From an uncultured Clostridium sp. (GTDB lineage: Bacteria; Bacillota; Clostridia; Lachnospirales; Lachnospiraceae): a stretch of 14,515 nucleotides of DNA. Position 1 is the stretch's first letter. Every line of letters starts with the position of its first letter. Positions 5,980 through 12,180 of this stretch are shown here, piece by piece. The DNA lies in assembly GCA_958442925.1 (NCBI GenBank), contig CAUCIO010000044.1:1-14515 (forward strand), written 5' to 3'. Made by a program: the position numbers and the translations under genes. The notes under the pieces were generated by a model. The model searched no databases, was not told the origin of the DNA, and saw only the letters and a program-made list of their open reading frames with translations.

Positions 5980-6192
5980 GTGCGCGGTATCGCAAGAAAA
6001 AGTACTCCAATCCATGTGATTGTCCATTATCCGGAAACTGCAGAAGGAAAGCAGAAACTGGCAGAGCGTGCTGCCAGTGTCCACGCCGCCCTGGCCAGTC
6101 AGTACATCAAAAAACTGCATTGTCCTTCCAAACAGAAGGCGCAGCTGCTGGATGCGGTTATCAAATCCGTATCCAGCAGAGAAAGCAGGTGA
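5980..6192 (+). CDS. Small protein, candidate recombination directionality factor
   Basis: A basic protein of about 67-70 residues with IARKSTPIHVIVHYPETAEG at the N terminus, then a helical AERAASVHAALASQYIKKL stretch and CPSKQKAQLLDAVIKSV. I recall small proteins of this pattern near clostridial serine recombinases but cannot name a family. In C. difficile a similarly small skin-encoded protein, CD1234, is the directionality factor for sigK excision, so position, size and orientation suggest the same role. The start is uncertain. A perfect AAGGAGG at 5974-5980 has no ATG, GTG or TTG at normal spacing. The GTG at 5980 overlaps it, and the codon at ideal distance (5989) is ATC, which would give (M)ARKSTPIHV. 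A good terminator follows at once. Confidence 0.72.
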   Translation: MRGIARKSTPIHVIVHYPETAEGKQKLAERAASVHAALASQYIKKLHCPSKQKAQLLDAVIKSVSSRESR

Positions 6193-6225
6193 ACAAACAA
6201 TTTAAAGTTTGAACACCTGCTTTTT
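6182..6225 (+). terminator. Intrinsic terminator of the small divergent gene
   Basis: AAAGCAGGTG (6182-6191) pairs with CACCTGCTTT (6214-6223). An inner stem CAAAC/GTTTG extends it, and the TTTTT tract runs at 6221-6225. It overlaps the stop codon of the small gene and insulates the element from the 5' half of sigK. Confidence 0.82.
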
Positions 6226-6517
6226 ATAAACGCATCTGTGTTAGGATAGCATTCTCTACACATTTTGCCGCATAGGTGGCCAGCCTGGAACCACGATCTG
6301 CCTTAAAGGTATTGACAGCCTTGATAAGCCCTATGGTTCCTACTGACAGCAGATCCTCTGTCTCATAGTCTGTGTACTGGTATTTCTTAGCAACATGGGC
6401 CACCAGTCTCAAATTTCTCTCTATCAGAACGGCTTTTGCTTCCTCGCTGCCCTCTCTGTACTGCTCCAGATAAGTTCGTTCCTCTTCTGCTGATAGTGGT
6501 TTGGGAAATGTCTTCAA
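6224..6517 (-). CDS. sigK: RNA polymerase sigma-K, N-terminal part (5' half of split sigK)
   Basis: This half carries region 1.2/2 of sigma-K, which binds core RNA polymerase and the -10 element: FPKPLSAEEERTYLEQ, then LIERNLRLVAHVAKKY, EDLLSVGTIGLIKAV and RLATYAAKCVEN. It reads out of sigK into the element after CVEN and stops seven codons later (AILTQMRL*), so it cannot act as a full sigma factor. I prefer the TTG at 6517 (LKTFPKPLS), with AAAGGCGG six bases upstream. A TTG at 6571 would put 18 codons inside a terminator hairpin. With the 6517 start the rejoined protein is 205 residues (89 + 116). It lacks the pro-sequence of Bacillus pro-sigma-K, as reported for C. difficile. Confidence 0.93.
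   Translation of the reverse strand: MKTFPKPLSAEEERTYLEQYREGSEEAKAVLIERNLRLVAHVAKKYQYTDYETEDLLSVGTIGLIKAVNTFKADRGSRLATYAAKCVENAILTQMRL
6230..6256 (-). other. Attachment site at the 5' sigK end of the element
   Basis: On the minus strand sigK sequence GTAGAG is followed by the AA dinucleotide (plus-strand TT at 6252-6253). Then comes TGCTATCCT, seven bases of weaker match, and ATGCG as the element arm. Against the other end, 9 of 9 inner bases and 15 of 21 bases overall are complementary about the dinucleotide. The shared core AATG is at plus-strand 6250-6253. Confidence 0.78.
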
Positions 6518-6564
6518 AAAAAGCCGCCTTTCAGATACATTAATGTATCTTATGCAAAGGCGGC
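6516..6564 (-). terminator. Strong intrinsic terminator after the DUF2812 gene, just before sigK
   Basis: GCCGCCTTT and AAAGGCGGC (6523-6531 and 6556-6564) form the outer stem. AGATACAT/ATGTATCT (6533-6540 and 6543-6550) form the inner stem with a 2-base loop. On the minus strand seven Ts follow (6516-6522). It ends the transcript of the membrane-protein gene, so sigK needs its own promoter. Confidence 0.85.
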
Positions 6565-6569
6565 TGTGC
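6541..6569 (-). promoter_or_regulatory. Possible sigma-K/sigma-E-type promoter for sigK inside the terminator hairpin
   Basis: On the minus strand GATACATTA (6541-6549) fits the sigma-K -10 pattern CATAnnnTA at all but one position, and GATACATT also resembles the sigma-E -10. An ACA-containing GCACA (6565-6569) lies 15 bases upstream. The predicted start near 6534 would leave AAAGGCGG as the leader ribosome binding site. The match is weak on the -35 side. Confidence 0.3.
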
Positions 6570-6609
6570 AAGTGCTTTTCCCTACAGGAACACAGGTTGG
6601 TTTATTTCT

Positions 6610-7809
6610 TTATCTCATCAGTTCCTCCTTCCAGCTGTCCTCCTCCGCCATCACGGAGCGGGAAATATACTCCAGATGGCTGTTCATATCTAAATCGCCC
6701 TCATAAAACAGGATGGCAGCTGTATTTCCTCCTCTGGCGCAGACGATCTGTCGGTTTCCTCCCATATCGATCACGCTGACATCATCAAATCCATAAATCC
6801 CATTCTGATACAGATTTGCCTGCTGAGAAATTCCCATGTATTTCGAGCAGACCTGATCCAGCAGTTTCTGTGCATTCTCCTCCCGCCTTGTCTCATAGAG
6901 ATAAAGCTGTAATTTTACGGGAATTCCCGCCTCTGCCGCCTGATCCTGAAACTTATAACCTGACTGTTCTATATAGAGATTTTTCTTCACCAGAGGATTT
7001 CTTTCTATCCTGTAGCTCTGGCTTCTCGGCTCTCCCTGTTCTAAATCTGGAGTATAGTACTCTCCTTCCATTCTGGCAAGGCTTAGAAAATCGCTGCGGT
7101 CAGCCGTTTCTCCCAGACTGCCGGAAGAACTGGAGAGGTTCATCACAAGCATCAGCAGAATACTCGCAGTCCAGAATCCTTCCAGAACCTTTAAAAATCG
7201 TCCTGCCTTTCTCATGGAACTCCGGTATTCCTCATCCGGCATGGGCTTTCCTGCCTTCAGCGATCCTGTCTGCCCCCGGATCCACACTCCCATAGCCAAT
7301 GCAGAAAACCAGGAAATCGTGAACGCAGCCAGCAGCAGAACTGCAAACAGTCCGCTTCCATATAAAAATTGGAGGGGCGTACTTCTACTTTTCCAGCTCA
7401 GCCAGCACAATACTGCCGTCAGCGCAATGAGAAAAATTCCTCCGAATCTTAAGCTTCTAAACCGCTGATCCAGAAACAGGAGTCCCACGCTCTGAGTGGA
7501 AGCCAGCGCCTCCTCCTCATCTCTCTCTTCTGTCTCAGAAAAGAAAATATCGTAAAGATGACGGTAGGAGGCCGCATAGATCCAGCCCCGTTTTCTCCAT
7601 TCTTCCTTCTGTTCCTCAGAGATCCGTTTTTTCTCGTAAGGTTCCAGGCGGAAGACCAGTTTTTTTGGCTCTCCCTCCTGAAAATAAAAGGTTCTCCCTG
7701 CCGTATCAAACAGGAAGTTTCCCGAAAGGCTCTGATACTGGAGCCAGCTCTCTATCCCCTGTACGTCATACTCCCTGCACGGCGGTTTCAGTGCGATTTC
7801 CTTTTTCAT
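6610..7809 (-). CDS. DUF2812 domain-containing membrane protein
   Basis: A 399-residue protein of unknown function. The N terminus (YDVQGIESWLQYQSLSGNFLF, then FYFQEGEPKKLVFRLEPYE) has the DUF2812 pattern. Predicted membrane segments lie at ~122-140, ~148-176 and ~208-227, followed by a ~170-residue C-terminal domain that is probably extracellular. Many DUF2812 genes follow a PadR regulator, but none is present here. GAGGGGGAT precedes the ATG at 7809. The gene stands alone between the ABC operon and sigK and ends in a strong terminator, so it is probably monocistronic. No function should be assigned. Confidence 0.83.
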   Translation of the reverse strand: MKKEIALKPPCREYDVQGIESWLQYQSLSGNFLFDTAGRTFYFQEGEPKKLVFRLEPYEKKRISEEQKEEWRKRGWIYAASYRHLYDIFFSETEERDEEEALASTQSVGLLFLDQRFRSLRFGGIFLIALTAVLCWLSWKSRSTPLQFLYGSGLFAVLLLAAFTISWFSALAMGVWIRGQTGSLKAGKPMPDEEYRSSMRKAGRFLKVLEGFWTASILLMLVMNLSSSSGSLGETADRSDFLSLARMEGEYYTPDLEQGEPRSQSYRIERNPLVKKNLYIEQSGYKFQDQAAEAGIPVKLQLYLYETRREENAQKLLDQVCSKYMGISQQANLYQNGIYGFDDVSVIDMGGNRQIVCARGGNTAAILFYEGDLDMNSHLEYISRSVMAEEDSWKEELMR

Positions 7810-7978
7810 ACAGATCCCCCTCTCCCGGAAGTATACTGACTTTTCTGGATTTTCTTTTATTTTAACACATTTCTCTTCTCTTTATCTGAACAAATCCTTA
7901 CACAATTCTTGCAGAAATCTTAAAGTCCCCCGCATAAAATAGTTCGCTCCTCTGTCAGAATGCAGCAGGCATTTTCCA
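7810..7978. other. Intergenic region between the exporter and DUF2812 genes
   Basis: No gene is seen. On the minus strand TATACT upstream of the DUF2812 start could be its -10, but no -35 fits. A weak imperfect hairpin follows the exporter stop (CTGTC...GACAG with inner AATGC/GCATT), without a T-run. I could not assign a clear terminator for the exporter operon. Confidence 0.4.
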
Positions 7979-9838
7979 TTACGACAGTTCAAACATGCCT
8001 GTGTAAAGCTGGTAGTATTCCCCTCTCTGGGCGATCAGTTCCTGATGATTTCCCCTCTCGATGATCCGTCCCTGCTCCAGTACCATAATGGCATCGGAAT
8101 TGCGCACGGTAGACAGCCTGTGGGCAATGACAAACACCGTCCTGCCCTCCATCAGCCGATCCATTCCCTTCTCGATCAGCCGTTCCGTCCTGGTGTCAAT
8201 AGAGCTGGTGGCCTCGTCCAGAATCAGAACCGGCGGATCTGCCACCGCCGCTCTGGCAATAGCCAACAGCTGCCTCTGGCCCTGGGAGAGATTTCCGCCG
8301 TCCGCCGTCACCATGGTATCGTAGCCTTTCGGAAGCCGCCGGATAAAGGAATCGGCGTTGGCCAGCCTGGCAGCCGCCTCCACCTCCTCCCTGGAAGCGT
8401 CCAGGCGGCCGTAGCGGATGTTGTCCTCTATAGTTCCTGTAAACAGGTGGGTATCCTGCAGCACAATTCCCAGGGAATGCCGCAGATCATCCTTTTTGAT
8501 CCTGCTTACATCAATGCCGTCGTAGGTAAGTTTTCCTCCGTCTATATCGTAAAACCGGTTGATCAGGTTGGTAATCGTGGTTTTTCCAGCTCCTGTAGAG
8601 CCTACAAAGGCAATCTTCTGCCCCGGCTTGGCATAGAGGCTGATATCCTTAAGAATCGGGTGTCCCGGCTCGTATCCAAAATTAACATGTTCAAACCGCA
8701 CGTCTCCCCGCAGGGGAATCAGCTGCTCCGTGCCGTCTGCCTTTCTGTCTTTCCAGGCACAAAGCCCCGTCCGCTCCCTGGATTCCTCAACGGTTCCGTC
8801 TGGACGGTCCTTTCTGTTTACCAGGGTGACGGTTCCCTCATCCACCTCCGGCTCCTCGTCCATAGCCTCAAAGATCCGTTCTGCGCCGGCCATGGCGGCC
8901 AGCATAAAGTTAGACTGGAGAGTAAACTGGTTAATGGGCATGGCTGTCTGGCGGACAAAAACCAGATAGCTGGTCAGGCTTCCCACATCTGTCCATCCCT
9001 TTAAGGCCATATAGCCGCCTACCATAGCCACAATGGCAAAATTCACGTAGGAGATGCTGACGATCACCGGAACCATGCTTCCAGAGTAAGTCAGCGCGCT
9101 GGTAGCCGCCTCTCTCAGCTGGCTGTTCTTCTGGCGGAAGGCCTCGATTCCCGCCTGCTCATGGTTAAATACCTTCACTACCTTCTGGCCGGCTGTCATC
9201 TCCTCAATAAAACCGTTCAGTTCTCCCAGATACTTCTGCTGAAAATTAAAGTAATATTTGCTCTTTTTTCCACTATAGCGAATGTAGGAAAACATCAGAA
9301 TATAGCAGACAAATACAATCAGGGACAGACGCCAGTTCAGCACAAAAATCAACGTGAGGGTTCCCACAATCTGAATAAAGCTCTGGACAATCATGGCAAA
9401 GCTGTTATTAAAGGCGTCGGAGATGGTATCCACATCGTTGGTAAAGCGGCTCATAATATCGCCGTGGGTTCTGGTGTCAAAGTATTTCAGGGGCAGGGAC
9501 TGAATATGGTTAAACAGATCCCGCCTGATTTCATAAATGATTTTCTGGGCCGCCACCACCATGGTCTGGGTGTAGCCGTAGGCTGCGGCCACGCCGCACA
9601 GATAGATCATTCCTGTAAACGCCACTGCCCAGAACAGGCCTTCCACGTCTCCCGGCACAATGTACTGATTGACAATCGGCTTCAGCATGTAGGTTCCCAC
9701 AAGTCCAGCCGAAGCGCTGACAGAGACTAAAACAGCCACCAGAAGAAGCAGGAACTTATGGTTTCCCATGTAACCCATAAGTTTTAATACTGTGCGCTTT
9801 AAATTCTTTGGACGCTTTCCATTAAACTGTCTCGCCAT
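7979..9838 (-). CDS. ABC exporter half-transporter, subunit B (canonical ATPase site)
   Basis: A 619-residue half-transporter with six transmembrane helices (~28-315) and an ATPase domain. ATPase motifs: Walker A GSTGAGKT at 413-420, Q-loop Gln461, signature LSQGQ at 517-521, Walker B LILDE with catalytic Glu542, and switch His573 in AHRLST. It carries a ~45-residue insertion (~335-380) between membrane and ATPase domains, which I have seen in clostridial homologues. It starts at ATG 9838 after GGGAGGAGAGG, and its start overlaps the end of the partner gene by 17 bp. Together they form a heterodimeric multidrug or peptide exporter (MdlB/LmrCD/BmrCD type). The substrate is unknown. The signature LSQGQ, not LSGGQ, is the one expected to face the partner's degenerate site. 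Confidence 0.92.
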   Translation of the reverse strand: MARQFNGKRPKNLKRTVLKLMGYMGNHKFLLLLVAVLVSVSASAGLVGTYMLKPIVNQYIVPGDVEGLFWAVAFTGMIYLCGVAAAYGYTQTMVVAAQKIIYEIRRDLFNHIQSLPLKYFDTRTHGDIMSRFTNDVDTISDAFNNSFAMIVQSFIQIVGTLTLIFVLNWRLSLIVFVCYILMFSYIRYSGKKSKYYFNFQQKYLGELNGFIEEMTAGQKVVKVFNHEQAGIEAFRQKNSQLREAATSALTYSGSMVPVIVSISYVNFAIVAMVGGYMALKGWTDVGSLTSYLVFVRQTAMPINQFTLQSNFMLAAMAGAERIFEAMDEEPEVDEGTVTLVNRKDRPDGTVEESRERTGLCAWKDRKADGTEQLIPLRGDVRFEHVNFGYEPGHPILKDISLYAKPGQKIAFVGSTGAGKTTITNLINRFYDIDGGKLTYDGIDVSRIKKDDLRHSLGIVLQDTHLFTGTIEDNIRYGRLDASREEVEAAARLANADSFIRRLPKGYDTMVTADGGNLSQGQRQLLAIARAAVADPPVLILDEATSSIDTRTERLIEKGMDRLMEGRTVFVIAHRLSTVRNSDAIMVLEQGRIIERGNHQELIAQRGEYYQLYTGMFELS

Positions 9839-11567
9839 CTTCCTCTCCTCCCTTCTGCTGCGAATAGTAAAGCTCCTGATAGATTGGATCTGTCTCCAAA
9901 AGTTCCCTGTGCTTTCCTACTGCATGGATTTTTCCGTCCTCCAGAATCACGATCTGATCTGCGTCCATCACGGATGACACTCTCTGGGCAATGATAATTT
10001 TTGTCATGTCGGAAAGCTTCGCCAGCTCTGCCCTGATTTTCGCGTCAGTAGCCGTATCCACAGCGCTGGTGGAATCGTCAAAAATCAATACTTTTGGATG
10101 CTTTAGCAGCGTTCTGGCAATGCACAGCCTCTGCTTCTGGCCGCCGGATACGTTGACGCCTCCCTGGCCCAGATCCGTGTCGTATCCTTCTGGCAATCTG
10201 CTTATGAATTCATCGGCACAGGCCGCCTGGCAGGCCCACTGAATCTCCTCTTCATCTGCATCAGGATTTCCCCATCTTAAATTCTCCCGGATACTCCCGG
10301 AAAACAGGAGATTTTTCTGAAGTACAATTCCCACCGCATCTCTCAGATGCTCTAATGTATAAGTTTTAATATCCTTACCGCCTACTTTCAGACTTCCTGA
10401 GGTAATATCGTAAAGGCGAGGAATCAGCTGTACCAGGGTACTCTTGGCAGAGCCTGTTCCTCCAATAATGCCCACTGTCTCTCCAGCCTTTATGTGAAGG
10501 CTGATATCTGAAAGTACATACTCCTTTGCCTCTTTTTTGTATTTAAAGAGCACATGGTCAAAGTCTATGGAGCCGCACTCCACCTGTTCCCTGATCCCAT
10601 CGCCATCAGCCAGGTTTATCGGCTCGTCAAAGACTTCTCCGATTCGCTTAGCGCTGGCCAGGGAGCGGGTCAGCATCAGGAAAACACCGGAAAACATCAT
10701 CAGGGAATTGATAATCTGCTGTACGTAGCTGAGAAATCCCGTCAGTTCTCCCACCTGCATACCTCCTGTCTGAGTCATTCTTCCTCCAAACCACAGAATC
10801 AGTACAATCGCCGTGTACATGACAATCTGAAATGCAGGAAGGTTCATCACTGCATAGTGAAAGGTAGTCTGGCTGGTTTCCCTCAGACTTGCATTCACCT
10901 GAGCAAATTTCTCCTCCTCATACTCTCCTCTCACAAAGGCTTTCACCACCCGGACTGCATTTAAATTCTCCTGGACAATGGCATTCACCCTGTCCATGGC
11001 TGTCTGAAGCCTGCTGTACATAGGAGCTACCCGGCTGACAATCTGGTACAGGATAAAGGCCAGCACAGGGATACAGACTGCAAATACCAGAACCAGTTTT
11101 TTGTTCAGATAAAAAGTCATGCCAAGCCCCATTAAAAGCATAATCGGGCTCCTGGTTAAGGGCCGCAGCCCTCCGCTTATAGTATTCTGCATCACCGTTA
11201 CGTCTGTAGTCATCCTGGTAATCAGAGATGAAGTCTCAAAGTGATCCAGATTCTCAAAAGAATACTCCTGAACCTTCATATACTCCGCTTCCCGCAGGGC
11301 GGCTCCAAAGCCATTGGCCGCTCTGGCTGAAAACCTGGCATACAGAAGGCCTGTAAACAGAGCAAACAGGGCGCATCCCATCATAGTCAGCCCTCTGGAC
11401 ACGATGTAATCCATGTCTTTATTGGCCACTCCTACATCAATCATATCCGCCATCAGCATGGGAATCGTCAGCTCAAAGCTGGCTTCAATTATCATAAACA
11501 TCACTGCCAGAAAGAATTCTCTCCGGCAGGGTCTCATAAACTTAAAAATCCGTTTCAAATCCTCCAA
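9822..11567 (-). CDS. ABC exporter half-transporter, subunit A (degenerate ATPase site)
   Basis: A 581-residue half-transporter with six transmembrane helices (~10-300) and an ATPase domain. Its Walker A reads GGTGSAKS (369-376) and the signature is VSGGQ (473-477). Walker B ends FDDSTS, with Asp498 in place of the catalytic Glu, and the switch position has Gln528 instead of His (IAQRVSS). These changes mark a degenerate nucleotide site, as in TM287/288 and BmrCD. The preferred start is TTG 11567 (LEDLKRIFKFM), seven bases after AAAGGAGG. A GTG at 11594 would lie inside marR and lacks a site. The gene follows marR by 13 bp and overlaps subunit B by 17 bp, so the three form one operon. Confidence 0.9.
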   Translation of the reverse strand: MEDLKRIFKFMRPCRREFFLAVMFMIIEASFELTIPMLMADMIDVGVANKDMDYIVSRGLTMMGCALFALFTGLLYARFSARAANGFGAALREAEYMKVQEYSFENLDHFETSSLITRMTTDVTVMQNTISGGLRPLTRSPIMLLMGLGMTFYLNKKLVLVFAVCIPVLAFILYQIVSRVAPMYSRLQTAMDRVNAIVQENLNAVRVVKAFVRGEYEEEKFAQVNASLRETSQTTFHYAVMNLPAFQIVMYTAIVLILWFGGRMTQTGGMQVGELTGFLSYVQQIINSLMMFSGVFLMLTRSLASAKRIGEVFDEPINLADGDGIREQVECGSIDFDHVLFKYKKEAKEYVLSDISLHIKAGETVGIIGGTGSAKSTLVQLIPRLYDITSGSLKVGGKDIKTYTLEHLRDAVGIVLQKNLLFSGSIRENLRWGNPDADEEEIQWACQAACADEFISRLPEGYDTDLGQGGVNVSGGQKQRLCIARTLLKHPKVLIFDDSTSAVDTATDAKIRAELAKLSDMTKIIIAQRVSSVMDADQIVILEDGKIHAVGKHRELLETDPIYQELYYSQQKGGEEDGETV

Positions 11568-11580
11568 CGCTTTTCCTCCT

Positions 11581-12003
11581 TTAAAGAGCGTCACGGCCGC
11601 TTAAGTTTCTGTAAATCCGGCTCAGATATTCGGTTACCTGCTCTTTTTCCTGTTCTGAAAAGCCTGTCAGCATTTCCTGTTCAACCTCCAGACAATGGGC
11701 CTTCCAGAGCTGATAGCTTTCCTCTCCTTTCTCTGTCAGGTACAGGTTTCCCGCTCTTCTGTTATTCTGTGGGATCACCCGTTTTACAAATCCTCCCTTT
11801 TCCAGAGTATCAATCATACGGCTGATGGTCGCCGGCTCAATATCGCAGCTTTCTGCCGCCTCCTTCTGCATACAGCCCTCGTGATTCGATACATACATCA
11901 AAATCTTAGGCTGGCCTGGCGAAAGCCCAAGCTGGGCCATATACGGCCTCAACTGTTTTCTCTGAGCGTGAAATGCCCGATATAAAAGCATGTACAGATC
12001 CAT
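11581..12003 (-). CDS. MarR-family transcriptional regulator
   Basis: A 140-residue winged-helix regulator. The HTH is at ~45-72 (MQKEAAESCDIEPATISRMIDTLE), and the wing contains QNNRRAGNLYLTEKG. The N- and C-terminal helices form the usual dimer interface. GGAGGGAG precedes the ATG at 12003. It is the first gene of the operon with the two exporter subunits and probably represses it, being released by an exported compound or oxidative signal. A palindrome in the promoter fits autoregulation. The half-site is shared with the ahpC operator, although the spacing differs by two bases. Confidence 0.92.
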   Translation of the reverse strand: MDLYMLLYRAFHAQRKQLRPYMAQLGLSPGQPKILMYVSNHEGCMQKEAAESCDIEPATISRMIDTLEKGGFVKRVIPQNNRRAGNLYLTEKGEESYQLWKAHCLEVEQEMLTGFSEQEKEQVTEYLSRIYRNLSGRDAL

Positions 12004-12037
12004 TTTTCTCCCTCCTGCAACACAGTTATTCTATACA

Positions 12038-12061
12038 ATTATTAGTGTACTAACTATTATA
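12038..12061 (-). promoter_or_regulatory. Promoter and MarR-type operator of the marR-exporter operon
   Basis: On the minus strand a perfect -10 TATAAT (plus-strand 12056-12061) runs directly into ATAGTTAGTACACTAATAAT. This contains TTAGT and ACTAA arms with outer AAT/ATT symmetry. The operator overlaps the expected transcription start. No good -35 box is seen at 16-18 bases, which may indicate a weak or activated promoter. Confidence 0.6.
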
Positions 12062-12112
12062 ATTTTAAACCATATCTGCATACATGGCAAATATTTTTTG
12101 AGCTGAAACAAG

Positions 12113-12175
12113 AAAATCTGCAGATTTTACGACGGCATAAAGCTTCAAAGCCAGTCATAAAACCTGCAGACTTTT
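12113..12175 (-). terminator. Long stem-loop downstream of the FtsX-type permease
   Basis: On the minus strand AAA-TCTGCAG-TTTTA pairs with TAAAA-CTGCAGA-TTT around a ~28-base loop, with one bulge and one G-T pair. It is followed by TTTTC. On the plus strand ACTTTTATTTTTTATT follows, so it may work in both directions. The distal arm is itself a 16-bp palindrome (12113-12128). It separates the permease operon from marR. Confidence 0.5.
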
Positions 12176-12180
12176 ATTTT

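Larger units (their letters stand above)
1746..6253. mobile_element. Skin-like element interrupting sigK (about 4508 bp)
   Basis: The element separates the two halves of sigK, both on the minus strand, and encodes a large serine recombinase of the SpoIVCA type. Direct alignment of the junctions shows a shared AATG: GAG-AATG on the 5' sigK side and CA-AATG-AAATTCT on the 3' side. Recombination there rebuilds CVENEILMMF, which matches the conserved IENEILM of known SigK proteins. The length between equivalent crossover bases (1744/1745 and 6252/6253) is 4508 bp. The cargo is a Crp/Fnr regulator, a membrane 4Fe-4S protein, a ferredoxin, an SDR enzyme, the recombinase and a small divergent gene. 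It is far smaller than the skin elements of Bacillus subtilis (about 48 kb) and Clostridioides difficile (about 15 kb). All its genes look intact. Confidence 0.92.

Noticed and set aside
1746..6251. Inverted 9-bp repeats at the element ends as an invertible switch
   Set aside because: The central dinucleotide is AA on the minus strand at both ends, so the sites are direct for crossover. Only excision, not inversion, restores the sigK reading frame.
8045..9004. Long plus-strand open frame of 319 codons across the exporter gene
   Set aside because: It lies antisense to the ATPase and membrane domains of a clearly real ABC gene, has no convincing domain and no supported start. It is a shadow of GC-rich codon use.
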